Shown: positions 34,639 to 44,432, numbered from the stretch's first letter. The stretch is 64,000 nt of DNA from Spirochaetales bacterium (GCA_028282545.1 JANQHT010000086.1:38342-102341), one strand, 5' to 3'. Notes: generated by a model not told the origin, from the letters alone. Made by a program: numbers and translations.

Positions 34639-35925
34639 ATGACCAATAACAGAATAGCATGGAATCTGACGATCGCATTGATCGCGGTGTTTCTGTCGGC
34701 CGGCGTAGTGTACGCAGGGGGCCGGTCGGAAGCATCGAGCGGAGGGGACGGTGTGACTTCCGTGACCTACGCCAACTTCTCATCCGCCGGCGGAAACGAA
34801 GGATATCTTACGGAGATGAAAGCCGCATTTGAGGAGCAATACCCGAACATCCAGATCGAGATCGAGACGTACGGGTACAACGACTATTTCACTCAGTTGC
34901 AGACTCGCATAGCAGGCGGCGACGCGCCGGACGCGTACGAATTGAACTACGAGAATTTCGTTTCCTACGCAGATCGAAACGTGCTTTTGGACCTGGGGCC
35001 CTATCTAAGCGATTCGTCGATCGACGTGACTCAGTTGCAGCCCAACGCCCGGGAGGCGTTTCAGACCGGCGGAACCCAGTACGGGCTGCCCGGAAGCTTC
35101 TCGACGGTGCTTTTGTTCTACAACAAGGAGCTTTTCGACCGCGCCGGCGTTGCCTACCCCTCGGACGACTGGACCTGGGACGATGCGGAAGTGGCGGCAC
35201 AGGAGATCCGAGATCTGGACGCTCAAACGTTCGGACTGCTGCAGCCCGTTCACTTCTGGGAGTTCTACAAGGTGGTGAGGCAGTTTGGGGGATCCCTCAT
35301 GAATGAAGACCGCACCGCGTTTACCGTGGACCGTCCTGAAAACGTCCGCGCCCTGGAGCGGATGGTTGCCCGCGTCCGGGAGTCGAACATCCAACCCTCA
35401 GAGACACAGCTTGCGGGTATGGGCGAATGGGACATCTTCCGTGCAGGCCGCCTGGGGATGCTCGTCACGGGGATTTGGGCGTTCCCCGATTTCACCGAGA
35501 CGGTGGCGTTTCCCTGGGACGTGGCCGTCGAGCCGGGTATGAATCAAAAGGCGACACACTTCTTTGCAAATGGAATGGTCGTGAGCGCCAACAGCAACGT
35601 CCCCGAAGCGGCGGCGACCTGGGTTGCGTTCCTGGCCGCCTCCAGAGAGGTCGCCGAAATCAGAGTAGGCGCAGGATGGGAGCTGCCGCCTTCGACGTAT
35701 CCAGAAGTCCTTGAGACCTACGTAGCGACCACGCCGCCGGAGAATCGGCAAGCGGTTTTCGAGTCCTTGAATCACATTGTAACTCCGCCGGTGGTGACGG
35801 ACTTTGCTCGTATGGCGGACATCGTAAACCTGGAATTGGAAGCCGCTCGTGACGGCAGTAAGACCGCCCGGCAGGCCCTGGGCGACGCGCAAGAGCGGTT
35901 GGAAATAGAAATCGAACTGGAATAG
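34639..35925 (+). CDS. ABC transporter sugar-binding protein (family 1)
   Basis: About 428 residues. The signal peptide (IAWNLTIALIAVFLSAGVVYAGG) leads into a spirochaete-style GGRSEASSGG stretch. The mature family-1 fold shows VTYANFSSAGGNEGYLTEMK, YNDYFTQLQTRIAGGDAPDA and DDWTWDDAEVAAQ. ATG 34639, with AGGGAG nine bases upstream, is preferred to ATG 34618. It heads an operon with two permeases and two glucosidases, so an alpha-linked oligosaccharide is the likely ligand. Confidence 0.92.
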   Translation: MTNNRIAWNLTIALIAVFLSAGVVYAGGRSEASSGGDGVTSVTYANFSSAGGNEGYLTEMKAAFEEQYPNIQIEIETYGYNDYFTQLQTRIAGGDAPDAYELNYENFVSYADRNVLLDLGPYLSDSSIDVTQLQPNAREAFQTGGTQYGLPGSFSTVLLFYNKELFDRAGVAYPSDDWTWDDAEVAAQEIRDLDAQTFGLLQPVHFWEFYKVVRQFGGSLMNEDRTAFTVDRPENVRALERMVARVRESNIQPSETQLAGMGEWDIFRAGRLGMLVTGIWAFPDFTETVAFPWDVAVEPGMNQKATHFFANGMVVSANSNVPEAAATWVAFLAASREVAEIRVGAGWELPPSTYPEVLETYVATTPPENRQAVFESLNHIVTPPVVTDFARMADIVNLELEAARDGSKTARQALGDAQERLEIEIELE

Positions 35926-35937
35926 ACGAGGATAGAT

Positions 35938-36837
35938 ATGGAATCCCGGGTCGCGGTAAAACCTCGACACTTGCTGCTGTTTTTGGGGCCGGCCATGGTC
36001 GGCATGGCGGTCTTCTATATCATTCCGTTCCTTGCGTCCTTAATGATCAGTCTGACGGAGTGGGACGGTCTGCAGCAGCTCGGCCTCCGGTCAATTCCGC
36101 CGTTCATCGGACTGGAGAACTACCGGACAATTCTCGGCGGGCCGGAACTGCGCCGCGTCCTGGGAAACACCATCTACTTCATCGCGCTGTACATCCCGCT
36201 GGTGCTGGCGGCCTCCCTGATCGTGGCCCTGCTCATGGCCGGGGACCGGCCGGGAGTGGTGGCGTTGCGAATCGGTTTCTACATCCCGGTCCTCACATCC
36301 TGGGTAGCCGGGGCGTTGATCTGGCGCTGGGTGTTGAGCCCGGAGTACGGACCGGTCAACGCGATTCTGGGAGCAGTGGGTTTGCCGCAGCCGGGGTGGC
36401 TGCAGGACCGTCGATGGGCGATGCCGGCGATCGTGCTGGCCAGCGTGTGGAAGGATATGGGTTTCTTCGGAATGATTCTCCTGGGCGGGTTGCAGTCGAT
36501 CAATCCGGCCCTCTACGAGGCCGCGGAGATAGACGGGGCGTCCCGGCCGGCTCAGTTCCGGCGAATAACGCTCCCGATGCTTTCCCCCGTTACGTTTTTC
36601 GTGGTTGTCATCGGGCTCATTAACTCCTTTCAACTGTTCCCCCAGGTCATGATCATGACGGAAAACGCCGGTCCTCAGGGTGCCACGCAGGTGATGGTCG
36701 AGCGGATCTACACGTACGCGTTCAGGTACTACGAGATGGGATACGCCGCCGCACTATCCTGGGTCCTGTTTGTCATCATATTCATCTGCACCTTGATACA
36801 GCTCCGGCTGCAAAAGGCTTGGGTGCACTATGGATAG
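35938..36837 (+). CDS. Carbohydrate ABC transporter permease (MalF type)
   Basis: A 299-residue membrane protein with six hydrophobic segments and the EAA loop ALYEAAEIDGASRPAQFRRI. It lies 12 bases after the binding-protein stop and overlaps the next permease by eight bases. Together they import the ligand of the preceding protein. The ATPase must come from elsewhere. Confidence 0.92.
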   Translation: MESRVAVKPRHLLLFLGPAMVGMAVFYIIPFLASLMISLTEWDGLQQLGLRSIPPFIGLENYRTILGGPELRRVLGNTIYFIALYIPLVLAASLIVALLMAGDRPGVVALRIGFYIPVLTSWVAGALIWRWVLSPEYGPVNAILGAVGLPQPGWLQDRRWAMPAIVLASVWKDMGFFGMILLGGLQSINPALYEAAEIDGASRPAQFRRITLPMLSPVTFFVVVIGLINSFQLFPQVMIMTENAGPQGATQVMVERIYTYAFRYYEMGYAAALSWVLFVIIFICTLIQLRLQKAWVHYG

Positions 36838-37663
36838 GGGAACGCCCGTCCGGCTCCGGGCGGCCATGTTCTATCTGGTGGCTACAGCCTTCGCGATCTT
36901 CTTGATTCTCCCGTTTCTTTGGATGCTGAGCACGTCATTCAAGTCCGCGGGCGCCCTCATGGTCATCCCGATTCAATGGTTCCCCCGGGCGCCTACCCTC
37001 GCCGCCTATGCGGAGATTTTTGCAATCTTCCCGTTCGGGTTGGCACTGCGGAATTCGGTGTACGTTGCAGCCATGACGGTCACGATCACCGTCCTCTCCT
37101 GCAGTATGGCGGCGTTTGCGTTCGCCAAGCTACGGTTTCGCGGCAAAGAGGTGCTGTTCGCATCTGTGTTGGCAACGCTCATGATCCCGCAGCAGGTGAC
37201 GATCATCCCGCTCTTTCTGGTCATGAGAAGCATGGGACTCATCAACACATTCACCGGATTGCTTGCGCCTTCTGTATTCAACGGGTTTGCGATATTTCTT
37301 CTCCGCCAGCACATGCGGACCATCCCCAATGACTATTTGGATGCCGCGCGAATCGACGGAGCGTCGCTTCCCCAAATGTACATGTCAGTCGTTATGCCCA
37401 TGAGCGTCACGAGTGTGGCCACCGTCGCCGTTCTCACTCTGATGCAGGCGTGGAACGACTATTTCTGGCCGTTGATCGTCCTTACAAAGGAACGAATGAT
37501 GACCTTGAACGTGGCCCTGAGTCGGCTGAACGGCCAGTACTCCACGGACTACGCGACACTCATGGCGGGGAGCCTGCTGTCCATGATACCGATCATCCTC
37601 GTCTACGCGGCGGCGCAAAGGTACTTCGCTTCCGGTATTCACGTGGGCGGGGTCAAAGAGTAG
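36830..37663 (+). CDS. Carbohydrate ABC transporter permease (MalG type)
   Basis: A 277-residue membrane protein with six hydrophobic segments, the typical MalG start (LPFLWMLSTSFKSAGAL), the EAA loop DYLDAARIDGASLPQMYMSV and the conserved C-terminus RYFASGIHVGGVKE. It is coupled by overlap to the MalF-type gene. The GH31 gene starts 41 bases later. Confidence 0.93.
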   Translation: MDRGTPVRLRAAMFYLVATAFAIFLILPFLWMLSTSFKSAGALMVIPIQWFPRAPTLAAYAEIFAIFPFGLALRNSVYVAAMTVTITVLSCSMAAFAFAKLRFRGKEVLFASVLATLMIPQQVTIIPLFLVMRSMGLINTFTGLLAPSVFNGFAIFLLRQHMRTIPNDYLDAARIDGASLPQMYMSVVMPMSVTSVATVAVLTLMQAWNDYFWPLIVLTKERMMTLNVALSRLNGQYSTDYATLMAGSLLSMIPIILVYAAAQRYFASGIHVGGVKE

Positions 37664-37704
37664 CCCACGCAACAATTGCACGATATTCAGAAAAGGACAC
37701 CAAC

Positions 37705-40158
37705 ATGACGATAGTGCACGAACCACGCGGATGGGAGCATCCATTCGACTACGAACCGATCGAGCGAGTCCCCCGGGACCCTCATGTGGGCCGGCCGATC
37801 CGTATCCACTTCCGGGTAATTGACTCGGAATCGCCGGTGAGCGTGCCGGTGGTGGAGTGGCGTCAGGGCGACCGGACGGGTTGGGCCAACTCGGTCCGCT
37901 GGGAGGGCAAGGAAGTCGAGTCCGGGGTGCTGGTTCCGCCGGGGCCGCCCGACACGCCGGGTTCATCTGAAGCCGGAACAGGTGCTTCCGGCGGTGCGGT
38001 GGATTCGGCGCCAACTCCGGCCTCCTCCGAGCCCGCCGATTGCTGGGTTGCCCGGATCGGCCCGTTCTCTTCGACAAGGGCCGTTCGCTACCGGATCAGG
38101 ACGGGCAATACGGAATCCGGACCGTTCGAGTTCGTGCCGCTCCGGCGAGTTCAGGTGCGAATAGCGGCACTGAACGACGGCTTTGCGCTTGCGCACGCGG
38201 AACTGTCGGAACACCTGCGGTTCTCGGTCCACGGTGCGGGGGGGAGCGTGCCTGAACTGACAGTGACAACCGCGCTGGTCCAAGGTGAACTGCGCGCCGA
38301 GACGGCGGCGGTCGAGGGAACGCGATCGTCCCCTGATCGGGTCGCGCTTTTCCATCCGGCCGGTTCAGGAAGCGGACTTCGGTTGCGCTCCGCGTACCTT
38401 ACCGTTCGAGGAGATTCGATCATCGCCGTGCGCCTGGCGTGGGAGTCTCCGGTGGAGGAGCAGTTCTTTGGACTCGGCGAGCGGTACAACCGGATTGGCG
38501 CCCGGGGCTCCACAGTGGAGAGCCGGGTCTTTGACCAGTACAAACACCAGGGAGAGAAAACCTATCTCCCGGTACCGTTCTTTCTCTCAACTCGGGGCTA
38601 CAGTTACGGGGTCCTCACGGATCACCCCGTCCGGTTCGATTTCGGCGTGACCGAGCAGGACACCTGGTCCGTCGAGTGGGAACTGGAGGACGCACCGTTG
38701 TCCTGGACCGTGTCATGGGGGAGTCCCGCGGAGCTCCTGAGAAGGTGGCAAAAGCGGACCGGCCCGGCAATGCGGCCCCCTCGGTGGGCTTTTGCCCCGT
38801 GGTTGAGCAGCAACGAGTGGAACACGCAAGCTCGGGTTATGCGGGAAGTTTCCACGGCGGAGGAGCTGGGAATCCCGACCGGTGTCGTAGTCATCGAGGC
38901 GTGGAGTGACGAACAAACCTTCTATATCTGGAACGGCGCCGAATACGAGCCCAAACCCGGAGGCGAACGCTTTTCCTACGAGGATTTCTCCTTCCCCGGC
39001 GATGGACCGTGGCCGAATCCCAAAGAGATGATCGACCGGCTCCACCGGCGCGGTATCAAGCTGATACTGTGGCAGATTCCGATCCAAAAGCACTCGCCCG
39101 CGGACCACCCGCAGCGACAGGCCGACGAGCGCCACATGCGGGAACGGGGCCACCCGATACGCCGGGCCGACGGTTCGGAGTATCGAATTCCCGGACCGGC
39201 GTGGTTTCAGCACAGCCTGGTTCCCGACTTGACCGACAAAGAGGCCGCGGAGTGGTTCATGGAAAAGCGACGCTATCTTGTGGAAGACCTCGGCGTGGAT
39301 GGTTTCAAGACCGACGGCGGCGAGCATCTATGGGCGCCGGGATTCCGCACGGCCGGCGGGCAGGTCGGACGGAGTCTGATCAATACATTTCCCCGGATCT
39401 ACACCGAGCGGTATCACGAGTTGTTTACTCAACGCGGCCGGCCCGAGGGCATGGCGTTTTCTCGAGCGGGCTACACCGGCAGCCAGCGATCGACCTTCTT
39501 CTGGAACGGGGACCAGGATTCGACCTGGGAGGAGTTCCGCTCGCAACTGCGGGCATCCCTGAACGCCGCCGTGTCGGGTATTCCCTTCATCGGCTGGGAC
39601 ATCGGCGGATTCAGCGGGCCGATACCGACGCCGGAGTTGTACATACGCTCGGCCCAGGCGGCGACGTTCAGCCCGCTCATGCAGATCCATTCCGAATACA
39701 ATCACCATCGCGAGCCTCACAACGACCGCACACCGTGGAACATCGCCCGACGGTGGAATCGGCCTGAGGTGCTGGAAATCTACCGGTCCTACGCCAACGT
39801 TCGGCTGCAACTTATTGACTTCATCGAAAATTTGGCGGACCAGGCGGTAGAGTCCGGCCTTCCCTTGATGGCGCCGCTCTACGTCTATTACCCGGAGGAC
39901 GAACAGGCGCGACACGTGGACGATCAGTATCTGTTCGGGCCGGATCTGCTTGTGGCGCCCATTCTTTCGGAAGGGGTGAGAGAGCGCCCGGTCTACCTGC
40001 CGCCCGGGCCCTGGCAGGATTGCTGGACCGGGACCACGGAGGCCGGCGGCGGCTGGATCACGACCGAATCGCCGCTCGTTCGGATACCGCTATACGCGCA
40101 CGGCGACACCTACACTCTGGTGAGTACCGCGCTCCGGGAGTGGTTTGATAATGCGTGA
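37705..40158 (+). CDS. Glycoside hydrolase family 31 (alpha-glucosidase/alpha-xylosidase)
   Basis: An 817-residue cytoplasmic-type enzyme with no signal peptide. After an N-terminal beta-sandwich comes the GH31 barrel. The nucleophile is Asp537 in GFKTDGGE, the acid/base Asp603 in WNGDQDSTW, and GWDIGGFSG and a C-terminal beta domain (LFGPDLLVAPIL) follow. It removes terminal alpha-linked glucose or xylose from the imported oligosaccharide with retention. ATG 37705 behind AAAAGGA gives a full N-terminus; the longer frame from 37450 overlaps the permease. An Ala/Pro/Ser-rich insertion (about residues 85-115) is unusual. Confidence 0.9.
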   Translation: MTIVHEPRGWEHPFDYEPIERVPRDPHVGRPIRIHFRVIDSESPVSVPVVEWRQGDRTGWANSVRWEGKEVESGVLVPPGPPDTPGSSEAGTGASGGAVDSAPTPASSEPADCWVARIGPFSSTRAVRYRIRTGNTESGPFEFVPLRRVQVRIAALNDGFALAHAELSEHLRFSVHGAGGSVPELTVTTALVQGELRAETAAVEGTRSSPDRVALFHPAGSGSGLRLRSAYLTVRGDSIIAVRLAWESPVEEQFFGLGERYNRIGARGSTVESRVFDQYKHQGEKTYLPVPFFLSTRGYSYGVLTDHPVRFDFGVTEQDTWSVEWELEDAPLSWTVSWGSPAELLRRWQKRTGPAMRPPRWAFAPWLSSNEWNTQARVMREVSTAEELGIPTGVVVIEAWSDEQTFYIWNGAEYEPKPGGERFSYEDFSFPGDGPWPNPKEMIDRLHRRGIKLILWQIPIQKHSPADHPQRQADERHMRERGHPIRRADGSEYRIPGPAWFQHSLVPDLTDKEAAEWFMEKRRYLVEDLGVDGFKTDGGEHLWAPGFRTAGGQVGRSLINTFPRIYTERYHELFTQRGRPEGMAFSRAGYTGSQRSTFFWNGDQDSTWEEFRSQLRASLNAAVSGIPFIGWDIGGFSGPIPTPELYIRSAQAATFSPLMQIHSEYNHHREPHNDRTPWNIARRWNRPEVLEIYRSYANVRLQLIDFIENLADQAVESGLPLMAPLYVYYPEDEQARHVDDQYLFGPDLLVAPILSEGVRERPVYLPPGPWQDCWTGTTEAGGGWITTESPLVRIPLYAHGDTYTLVSTALREWFDNA

Positions 40159-41329
40159 AGACACAGCCCGGCTATCGACCTATTCGGAACTGGCGGAAAC
40201 CGGCATCCGCGTCATCCGGGCGGGGCAGCAGGATACCGGCGCGTATCTGGCCTCACCCACGTTCCCGACGTACCGGTACTCTTGGTTCCGCGATGGAGCC
40301 TTCATCGCCTACGCCATGGATCTGATGGGCGAGCACGAGTCGGCCCGGCGATTCCATGATTGGGCGGCCCGGTCAATTCTCAGCCGGGAGTCGGAGGTGA
40401 ATTCGGTTCTGGACGAACTGCGCTCCAACGGCGCCGTCCCCGATCCCGGCGATCCGCGATTGTTGAACACTCGTTACCGGACGGATGGGAGCCTCGGTTC
40501 CGAGCCGTGGGAGAACTTCCAGCTCGACGGATTCGGGACGTGGATCTGGGCTGTGGAGCGCCATTTTTGCCATTCATCGGTGTTGTCTCACAATCGGTCC
40601 AGTCGGGAGACCCGCGGCCGGGACGGCAACCCGCACCGTACACTGGTCCCCGAACTCATAAGGCGCGCGGTCGGCCTTGTCGTACGGTACCTCGGTCAGT
40701 TGTGGCGCGTTCCTTGTTACGACCTCTGGGAAGAACACCGCGACCAAGTCCATACGTATACGCTTGCCTGCATCTATTCCGGACTGGTTTCGGCGGGCTC
40801 CATGGGCATCCCTGATTTTCAGGAGGCGGCAGAATCGATCCGGGAGTACGTGAGCGCACGGCTGGCTACCGGCGGGCGACTGAGGAAGTCCACCGGGTAC
40901 GCCGGTGTCGATGGTGCGCTCGTTGCAGCGGCGGTTCCGTACGGGCTGATTCCGCTCAACGCCCCGGTGATGCGCGCCACCGTTGCCGCAATTGAAAGAG
41001 ACCTTGTAACGGCTAACGGCGCTCATCGCTACCCGGGCGATACGTACTACGGGGGCGGAAGCTGGATCCTGCTAACGGCCTGGCTCGGCTGGTACTACGC
41101 ACAACTCGGGGACGACCGGTCCCGCCGGCGCGCCTTCGATCTGCTGCGATGGGTCGCCCTCCAGGCCGATGAAGACGGGCTTTTGCCGGAACAGGTTACC
41201 GAACACCTCCTGGCGCCGGACCACCTGGAACCGTGGGTGGAGCGCTGGGGCCGGTCGGCGCACCCGCTCCTGTGGTCGCACGCGATGTACCTGATCCTCT
41301 GGAACCAGTTGGGCAGGCCGGTGGAGTAG
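40151..41329 (+). CDS. GH15-like glucoamylase-type enzyme
   Basis: About 392 residues of an (alpha/alpha)6 barrel resembling prokaryotic GH15 proteins. Seen are YRYSWFRDGAFIAYAM, EPWENFQLDGFGTWIWAVE, YDLWEEHRDQVHTYT and GGGSWILLTAWLGWYYAQLG, ending with a late glutamate in GLLPEQVTEH. Such enzymes release glucose from alpha-glucans, with inversion. The frame overlaps the GH31 stop by eight bases. Pairing with GH31 and an importer suggests intracellular breakdown of an alpha-glucan oligosaccharide. No signal peptide is visible. Confidence 0.82.
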   Translation: MREDTARLSTYSELAETGIRVIRAGQQDTGAYLASPTFPTYRYSWFRDGAFIAYAMDLMGEHESARRFHDWAARSILSRESEVNSVLDELRSNGAVPDPGDPRLLNTRYRTDGSLGSEPWENFQLDGFGTWIWAVERHFCHSSVLSHNRSSRETRGRDGNPHRTLVPELIRRAVGLVVRYLGQLWRVPCYDLWEEHRDQVHTYTLACIYSGLVSAGSMGIPDFQEAAESIREYVSARLATGGRLRKSTGYAGVDGALVAAAVPYGLIPLNAPVMRATVAAIERDLVTANGAHRYPGDTYYGGGSWILLTAWLGWYYAQLGDDRSRRRAFDLLRWVALQADEDGLLPEQVTEHLLAPDHLEPWVERWGRSAHPLLWSHAMYLILWNQLGRPVE

Positions 41330-41334
41330 ACCCG

Positions 41335-42177
41335 TTGGACGGACCGGCGTACGACCAACTTACGTGCGAGATCAGCCGTCGCGTCCAATCGGAGCCCGGA
41401 TTCCAGGCGCTCGTTGCCGTGGGATCCACGGCGAGTATACCGGTCCCGCCGGACCAGTACTCCGATCACGATCTCTTTATTGTCGCAAGCGAGTCTGCCT
41501 GCCGTCGCCTTGCCGGAGATCCGTACTGGCTACCATTCGTCGACCGTATTCTTTGGTGGTTTCACGAGTTCCCGAACGTGTTAAAAGTCTTTCTCACTCC
41601 GCTTCACCTTGTCGAAATCGCGGTGGTAACGCCCTCAGAGTTCCGGCGGGTGCCGACGAACGGGCATACGGTGGTTGCGGCATCGACGTCTACGATTTCG
41701 GAAACGGGGGCACAAGGGGTGTCAGGGGACCCGGCCAACCCCTCGTCGGCTCCGTCGGATAACCGGGATATGCCCGGAGACGCGACATCGCCGGTGTACC
41801 TTTGGGGGCAGGTGGTATCCAGCATCTACTCCGGCGTGGCCAAGTACCATCGGGGAGAGCGTATCGCCGGTCACTATCAGGTGCGGTGTACCGCCGTGAA
41901 CTACCTGGTACGGCTCATCCACGCCACCGAGCCGGCCGCACACCCGGAACTGGTAGACAGGCTCGAACCGACGCGACGATTGGAGCTCACCCATCCCGAA
42001 CAGGCCGGGGCGTTGTTGCGGGCCACCGGCCTGCCGGTGCCTGAATGTGCTCTTGCATTGATTGAAATCCTTGAACGCGGCCCGGGATCGAAGGATGATT
42101 TGGGTAAAACCGACCGCATGGTTGCTCTCCTGACGTCCCTACGGTACCACATCGAACGCTCCGATCAACTTGCATGA
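41335..42177 (+). CDS. Nucleotidyltransferase-fold protein (aminoglycoside 6-adenylyltransferase-like)
   Basis: About 280 residues. The N-terminal VAVGSTASIPVPPDQYSDHD followed by LFIV is the GS...DxD signature of the polymerase-beta nucleotidyltransferase fold, and the later helical part (ARRLIHATEPAAHPELVDRL-like) resembles AadE/AadK-type proteins. The start is taken as TTG 41335, eight bases after GGAG; longer frames overlap the GH15-like gene. It closes the glycosidase operon, an odd place for an antibiotic-modifying enzyme. It may act on a sugar-containing substrate, which is speculation. Confidence 0.6.
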   Translation: MDGPAYDQLTCEISRRVQSEPGFQALVAVGSTASIPVPPDQYSDHDLFIVASESACRRLAGDPYWLPFVDRILWWFHEFPNVLKVFLTPLHLVEIAVVTPSEFRRVPTNGHTVVAASTSTISETGAQGVSGDPANPSSAPSDNRDMPGDATSPVYLWGQVVSSIYSGVAKYHRGERIAGHYQVRCTAVNYLVRLIHATEPAAHPELVDRLEPTRRLELTHPEQAGALLRATGLPVPECALALIEILERGPGSKDDLGKTDRMVALLTSLRYHIERSDQLA

Positions 42178-42629
42178 GCACCAAGGTAAAGCGGTATATC
42201 CCCCGCAGCCGCAACGATCTCCACACCATCTTCGAAGGCCGCTTCGTTTTCCATTACCCCAGGCGCGCCGCCCGTTCTTTCACCACGATCGGCGACTATT
42301 CGCCTAACTCTCCCGATTGATCTACGGCTACCCATGGAGCCCGAAATACCTCCGCCCTGTGCCCAATATCCGCCCACAGGGCCGTCAATGGCCTCAAAAA
42401 ATCGTCCCGGTCGACCTTTCCGACCGCTTTGAGACCGTCGAATATGCTCGGCGCTCCATCCCGGGCTTGTTCTCAGTTGCGCCCGCGTCTGATACTGCCG
42501 CGGGCTTGCAGCCCACGATAACCATTCCTGTTATTAAATTTCTCGGACATGTAGAATTCATAACAACTCAGAGGTCATATCAAATGAACCCGGGTATCAA
42601 AACTGTTCAGATGTATGAAGGAGAAAAAC
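42178..42629. other. Non-coding stretch
   Basis: About 450 bases between the nucleotidyltransferase and the YCII gene. Open frames on both strands are short and show no family motif. A GAAGGAG ribosome site for the YCII gene lies at the right edge. No clear terminator was seen. Confidence 0.45.
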
Positions 42630-42977
42630 ATGAGGTACATGCTGTTAATTTACGATTCCGAGAATGTCGATCAGGAGGTCATGCAGAACGAGTTCCCCCA
42701 GTGGATGGAATACACCCGCCGTCTTCGGGAAGCCGGAGTGATGCTCGGGGGTGAACCCCTGGAGCCCACCCCCACGGCCACCACGGTTCGAGGTAAAACC
42801 GGTGCCGCTTTTGAGCTCACCGACGGCCCGTACGCCGAAACGAAGGAAGCCCTGGGGGGCTACTACATGCTTGAGGTCCCCGATCTGGACAAGGCCGTCG
42901 AATGGGCCGGGCAGATGCCCCACGTCGGCCGGGGAGGTTCGGTAGAGATTCGTCCGATAATGGAGATAGAAAACTGA
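42630..42977 (+). CDS. YCII/DGPF-domain protein
   Basis: A 115-residue protein. It has MRYMLLIYDSENVDQEVMQN, TVRGKTGAAFELTDGPYAETKEALGGYYML (the DGPF-type motif appears as DGPY) and EIRPIMEIEN at the end. Proteins of this family are the constant neighbours of ECF42 sigma factors and are often their regulated targets. ATG 42630 follows GAAGGAG by seven bases. It overlaps the sigma factor frame. Confidence 0.9.
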   Translation: MRYMLLIYDSENVDQEVMQNEFPQWMEYTRRLREAGVMLGGEPLEPTPTATTVRGKTGAAFELTDGPYAETKEALGGYYMLEVPDLDKAVEWAGQMPHVGRGGSVEIRPIMEIEN

Positions 42978-44260
42978 TTCCACCGGAAGCTAATTCGGCC
43001 GGAGGTGTCTTCAGAGACTATGCCTCCGGTCCGGAGGGCCTCACGGATTTCCGGAGAATCTTCAAAGACGAGTACGCTCCCCTCTTTGCCTCGCTCTACC
43101 GCAGGTTCAGATATCTCGATCTGGTGGAAGACGCCCTTCAAGACGCTTTTGAGCGAGCCCTCCACAACTGGAGCGGCGGGTCGCCCCGGAATCCCCGGGG
43201 CTGGCTCTACACTGTGGCGAAAAACCGTATTCTCGATGCGCTTCACAGCCGGAAACGCCTTGGCGAGGAGTTGCCCGAAACCGCCGCATCCGATTCCAGA
43301 ATCTCGGATTTGGAAGAGGGGCGTACTTTAGACGATCAACTCCGGCTGATCTGCCTCTGCTGTCACCCGTCTCTTGCGACCCGTCCGCAGACGCTCCTCA
43401 CCTTAAAACTCGTGGCCGGTTTGACCGTCAACGAAATTGCCGCCGCCTTTGTGATGAAGCCCAAAACGGTGGGGCAGGCTCTCACAAGGGCAAAAACAAA
43501 AATCAGATTGGCCGGAATACCCTACGACATTCCCGACGAAGGTCATTTGAAAGGACGACTGGGAACTGTTCGGAACGTTCTCTATCTCACCTTTAACGAA
43601 GGCTATCACAGCAATTCCGATCACAGCCTCTACAGAGTCGATCTCTGCCGGGAGGCGATTCGCCTTGCCCGGCTTCTCACGGCGATATATCCCGGAGACA
43701 CCGAATCCGTCGGCCTTTTGGCTTTGATGCTTTACCAGCACGCTCGCTCTCCCGCCCGTTCCACCTCCGACGGCCGGCCCGTCCTCTTGGAACACCAGAA
43801 TCGCGGCCTCTGGAACATGCCGATGATTCAGGAAGCCGACGGGCATTACCGCCGGCTTGCCTCAAAAAGAATCGACCACTCGGAGGGTTGGTACATTCTC
43901 CACGCGGCCATCGCCAGGGAACACGCCCGGGCCGAGACGTTTTCCGCCACCGATTGGTGGCGAATCTGTACACTCTATTCGGAACTCTACATCCGCAAGC
44001 CCGATCCGGTTGTTCTTCTCGCCTGGATCGGTGCCGAGTCCTACCGCACCTCCCCGGAGGCGGCCCTGGACCTTATGGAGGTTCATCACCTGGAGGCTCA
44101 TTTGACCGGCTATCGCTGGTTCTATTCCACCAGGGCCGAACTCCGACGCCGGGCGGGCCGTTCACTGCAGGCGCGTTCGGATTTTGAAAAGGCCCTCACC
44201 ATGACTCCCAACCCCGGGGAACGCCGTTATCTCGAAGACCGCATCGCCAATCTCGATTAG
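42902..44260 (+). CDS. ECF42-type RNA polymerase sigma factor with C-terminal TPR-like extension
   Basis: About 450 residues, start uncertain. Sigma region 2 is seen in FKDEYAPLFASLYRRFRYLD, LVEDALQDAFERALHNW and PRGWLYTVAKNRILDALHSR. Region 4 is in LTLKLVAGLTVNEIAAAF, then VMKPKTVGQALTRAKTKIR. A long C-terminal helical-repeat domain (GYHS..., RSLQARSDFEKALTMTPNPGERRYL) is characteristic of ECF42 members, which have no anti-sigma factor and are controlled by that extension. The ATG at 42902 overlaps the YCII gene by 76 bases; no better start lies between 42902 and region 2. Confidence 0.85.
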   Translation: MGRADAPRRPGRFGRDSSDNGDRKLIPPEANSAGGVFRDYASGPEGLTDFRRIFKDEYAPLFASLYRRFRYLDLVEDALQDAFERALHNWSGGSPRNPRGWLYTVAKNRILDALHSRKRLGEELPETAASDSRISDLEEGRTLDDQLRLICLCCHPSLATRPQTLLTLKLVAGLTVNEIAAAFVMKPKTVGQALTRAKTKIRLAGIPYDIPDEGHLKGRLGTVRNVLYLTFNEGYHSNSDHSLYRVDLCREAIRLARLLTAIYPGDTESVGLLALMLYQHARSPARSTSDGRPVLLEHQNRGLWNMPMIQEADGHYRRLASKRIDHSEGWYILHAAIAREHARAETFSATDWWRICTLYSELYIRKPDPVVLLAWIGAESYRTSPEAALDLMEVHHLEAHLTGYRWFYSTRAELRRRAGRSLQARSDFEKALTMTPNPGERRYLEDRIANLD

Positions 44261-44432
44261 CCTGATATCTCTCTGGGCAAAGATTTCACCGGGATTGAGA
44301 CATCGTCCGAATTTCCTTTGGTAAGTTAGATGTCAGGGTTATGTTAATTTCTTAGTAACATCCATTGAAACGAAGTCGTCTCCCGATCGAGAGAGATCCA
44401 AAACCACACGGAGTCAATCAGAATCCGATACA

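Noticed and set aside
37450..37704. Extended start of the GH31 gene inside the MalG-type permease
   Set aside because: The extra 85 codons overlap the permease coding sequence and show no GH31 features; ATG 37705 has its own ribosome site.
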